A DNA stretch of 6,402 nt, taken from an uncultured Phycisphaera sp. Its GTDB lineage: Bacteria; Planctomycetota; Phycisphaerae; Phycisphaerales; SM1A02. Made by a program: the position numbers and the translations under genes. How positions within the stretch are numbered: the stretch's first letter is position 1; each line of letters starts with the position of its first letter. The notes beneath the pieces are model-generated. The model had not been told where the DNA came from, made no database searches, and was given only the letters and a program-made list of their open reading frames with translations. Location: NCBI GenBank assembly GCA_937911845.1, contig CALDQF010000219.1, positions 1 through 6,402 of the forward strand, in the 5' to 3' direction. Shown here piece after piece: positions 6,031-6,402 of the stretch.

Positions 6031-6402
6031 GTTCAAATCTAATAAACTCAAGTTTATCGAAAGAGATAACAAAACAAGAAGAAATAACAGAATATAATTT
6101 ATCCGAAATTGTAATAGAAAATAACGAGAATATTAATATTTCAAATATTTTAAGTAGTATTGAAACAAAGGGTTTTAAAACAACAGCAACATTATTAAGC
6201 AACTCGATTACATCCTCCCAGGGAGGGGAAATTGGTTGGATGCCTTCAAAGTCTATTTCCACATTATACCTAAAAGAGATTAAAAAATTAAATATTGGAG
6301 AAGTGACCAGTCCAATTAACAATAACAACAATATTGTTTTAATTAAACTCAATGATAAAAGAATTCTTAAAAAAGAAAATTTAGATTTGGATAGAATTAA
6401 AA
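6000..6402 (+). CDS. surA: SurA-like parvulin peptidyl-prolyl isomerase fragment (SAR11-like), partial at both ends
   Basis: The frame with codons starting at 6000 stays open for 134 codons to the right edge, in DNA of about 26% G+C where stops should be frequent. After an in-frame TAG at 5997 there is no credible start; the first ATG is internal (6237). The protein contains EYNLSEIVIENNEN (about residues 36-49), a link between helices, then GGEIGWM (75-81) and LNIGEVTSPI (93-102) followed by VLIKLNDKR (108-116). These are the hallmark elements of a parvulin (rotamase) domain as in SurA and PpiC. The Lys/Asn/Ile-rich composition is typical of SAR11. SurA is a periplasmic chaperone and prolyl isomerase for outer-membrane proteins. 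The first 10-13 codons may come from the other side of the junction. PpiD- or PrsA-type parvulins are alternatives; YNLSEIV favours SurA. Confidence 0.75.
   Translation, partial: MNHLTFSPLKSSNLINSSLSKEITKQEEITEYNLSEIVIENNENINISNILSSIETKGFKTTATLLSNSITSSQGGEIGWMPSKSISTLYLKEIKKLNIGEVTSPINNNNNIVLIKLNDKRILKKENLDLDRIK

Noticed and set aside
5714..6097. 127-codon + strand frame across the composition junction
   Set aside because: It is antisense to the CxxCH cytochrome and continues into AT-rich DNA out of frame with the SurA-like reading, so it is an artefact of the join.
6005..6352. 115-codon minus-strand frame resembling a hydrophobic membrane protein
   Set aside because: Its hydrophobicity comes from reading Lys/Asn-rich AT-rich coding DNA in antisense. 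The + strand frame has recognisable parvulin motifs.

Overview
The window joins two unlike sequences. Positions 1 to about 6000 are moderately GC-rich (a sample 60-base line counts at about 57% G+C) and look like a planctomycete, probably marine: long uncharacterised helical proteins, an acidic 59-residue orphan, a small c-type cytochrome with its haem motif at the very C-terminus, and few recognisable enzyme families. This assignment is an inference from protein style, not a search result. From about 6030 to the end G+C falls to roughly 26% by my count, and the only credible reading frame is a SAR11/Pelagibacter-like SurA (parvulin peptidyl-prolyl isomerase) fragment. The simplest reading is a metagenomic contig with a chimeric join at about 6000-6030.

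Layout. Two + strand genes come first: the 3' part of a TPR-like helical protein (2-1141), then a 1057-residue single-pass membrane protein (1138-4311). They overlap by ATGA, with GGAGGG in front of the second start, so they are very probably translationally coupled. A convergent minus-strand gene follows (4308-4808, 166 aa, resembling DUF3788). A 175-bp divergent spacer then leads to a stand-alone CheY/DivK-type receiver protein on the + strand (4984-5361). Convergent with it is a 59-aa minus-strand orphan (5358-5537). A 192-bp spacer rich in CG-alternating tracts and inverted repeats comes next, then the C-terminal part of a c-type cytochrome on the minus strand (5730 to about 6008), cut off at the composition break. 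The SurA-like fragment occupies the remainder on the + strand and runs off the end.

How the genes relate. The first two genes form an operon and may build one envelope-associated complex, with a membrane-anchored solenoid and a TPR-like partner, but no catalytic motif is visible and no function is claimed. The receiver protein has all its phosphorylation residues but no kinase or output partner in the window. Both convergent pairs end on a shared TTAA, in which each strand reads TAA. I found no tRNA, rRNA, CRISPR array, insertion sequence or convincing integrated element. I did not find a novel system. The points most worth a second look are the composition junction, the doubled shared-stop arrangement, the hairpin in front of the receiver gene, and the Cys/His-bearing 59-aa orphan.
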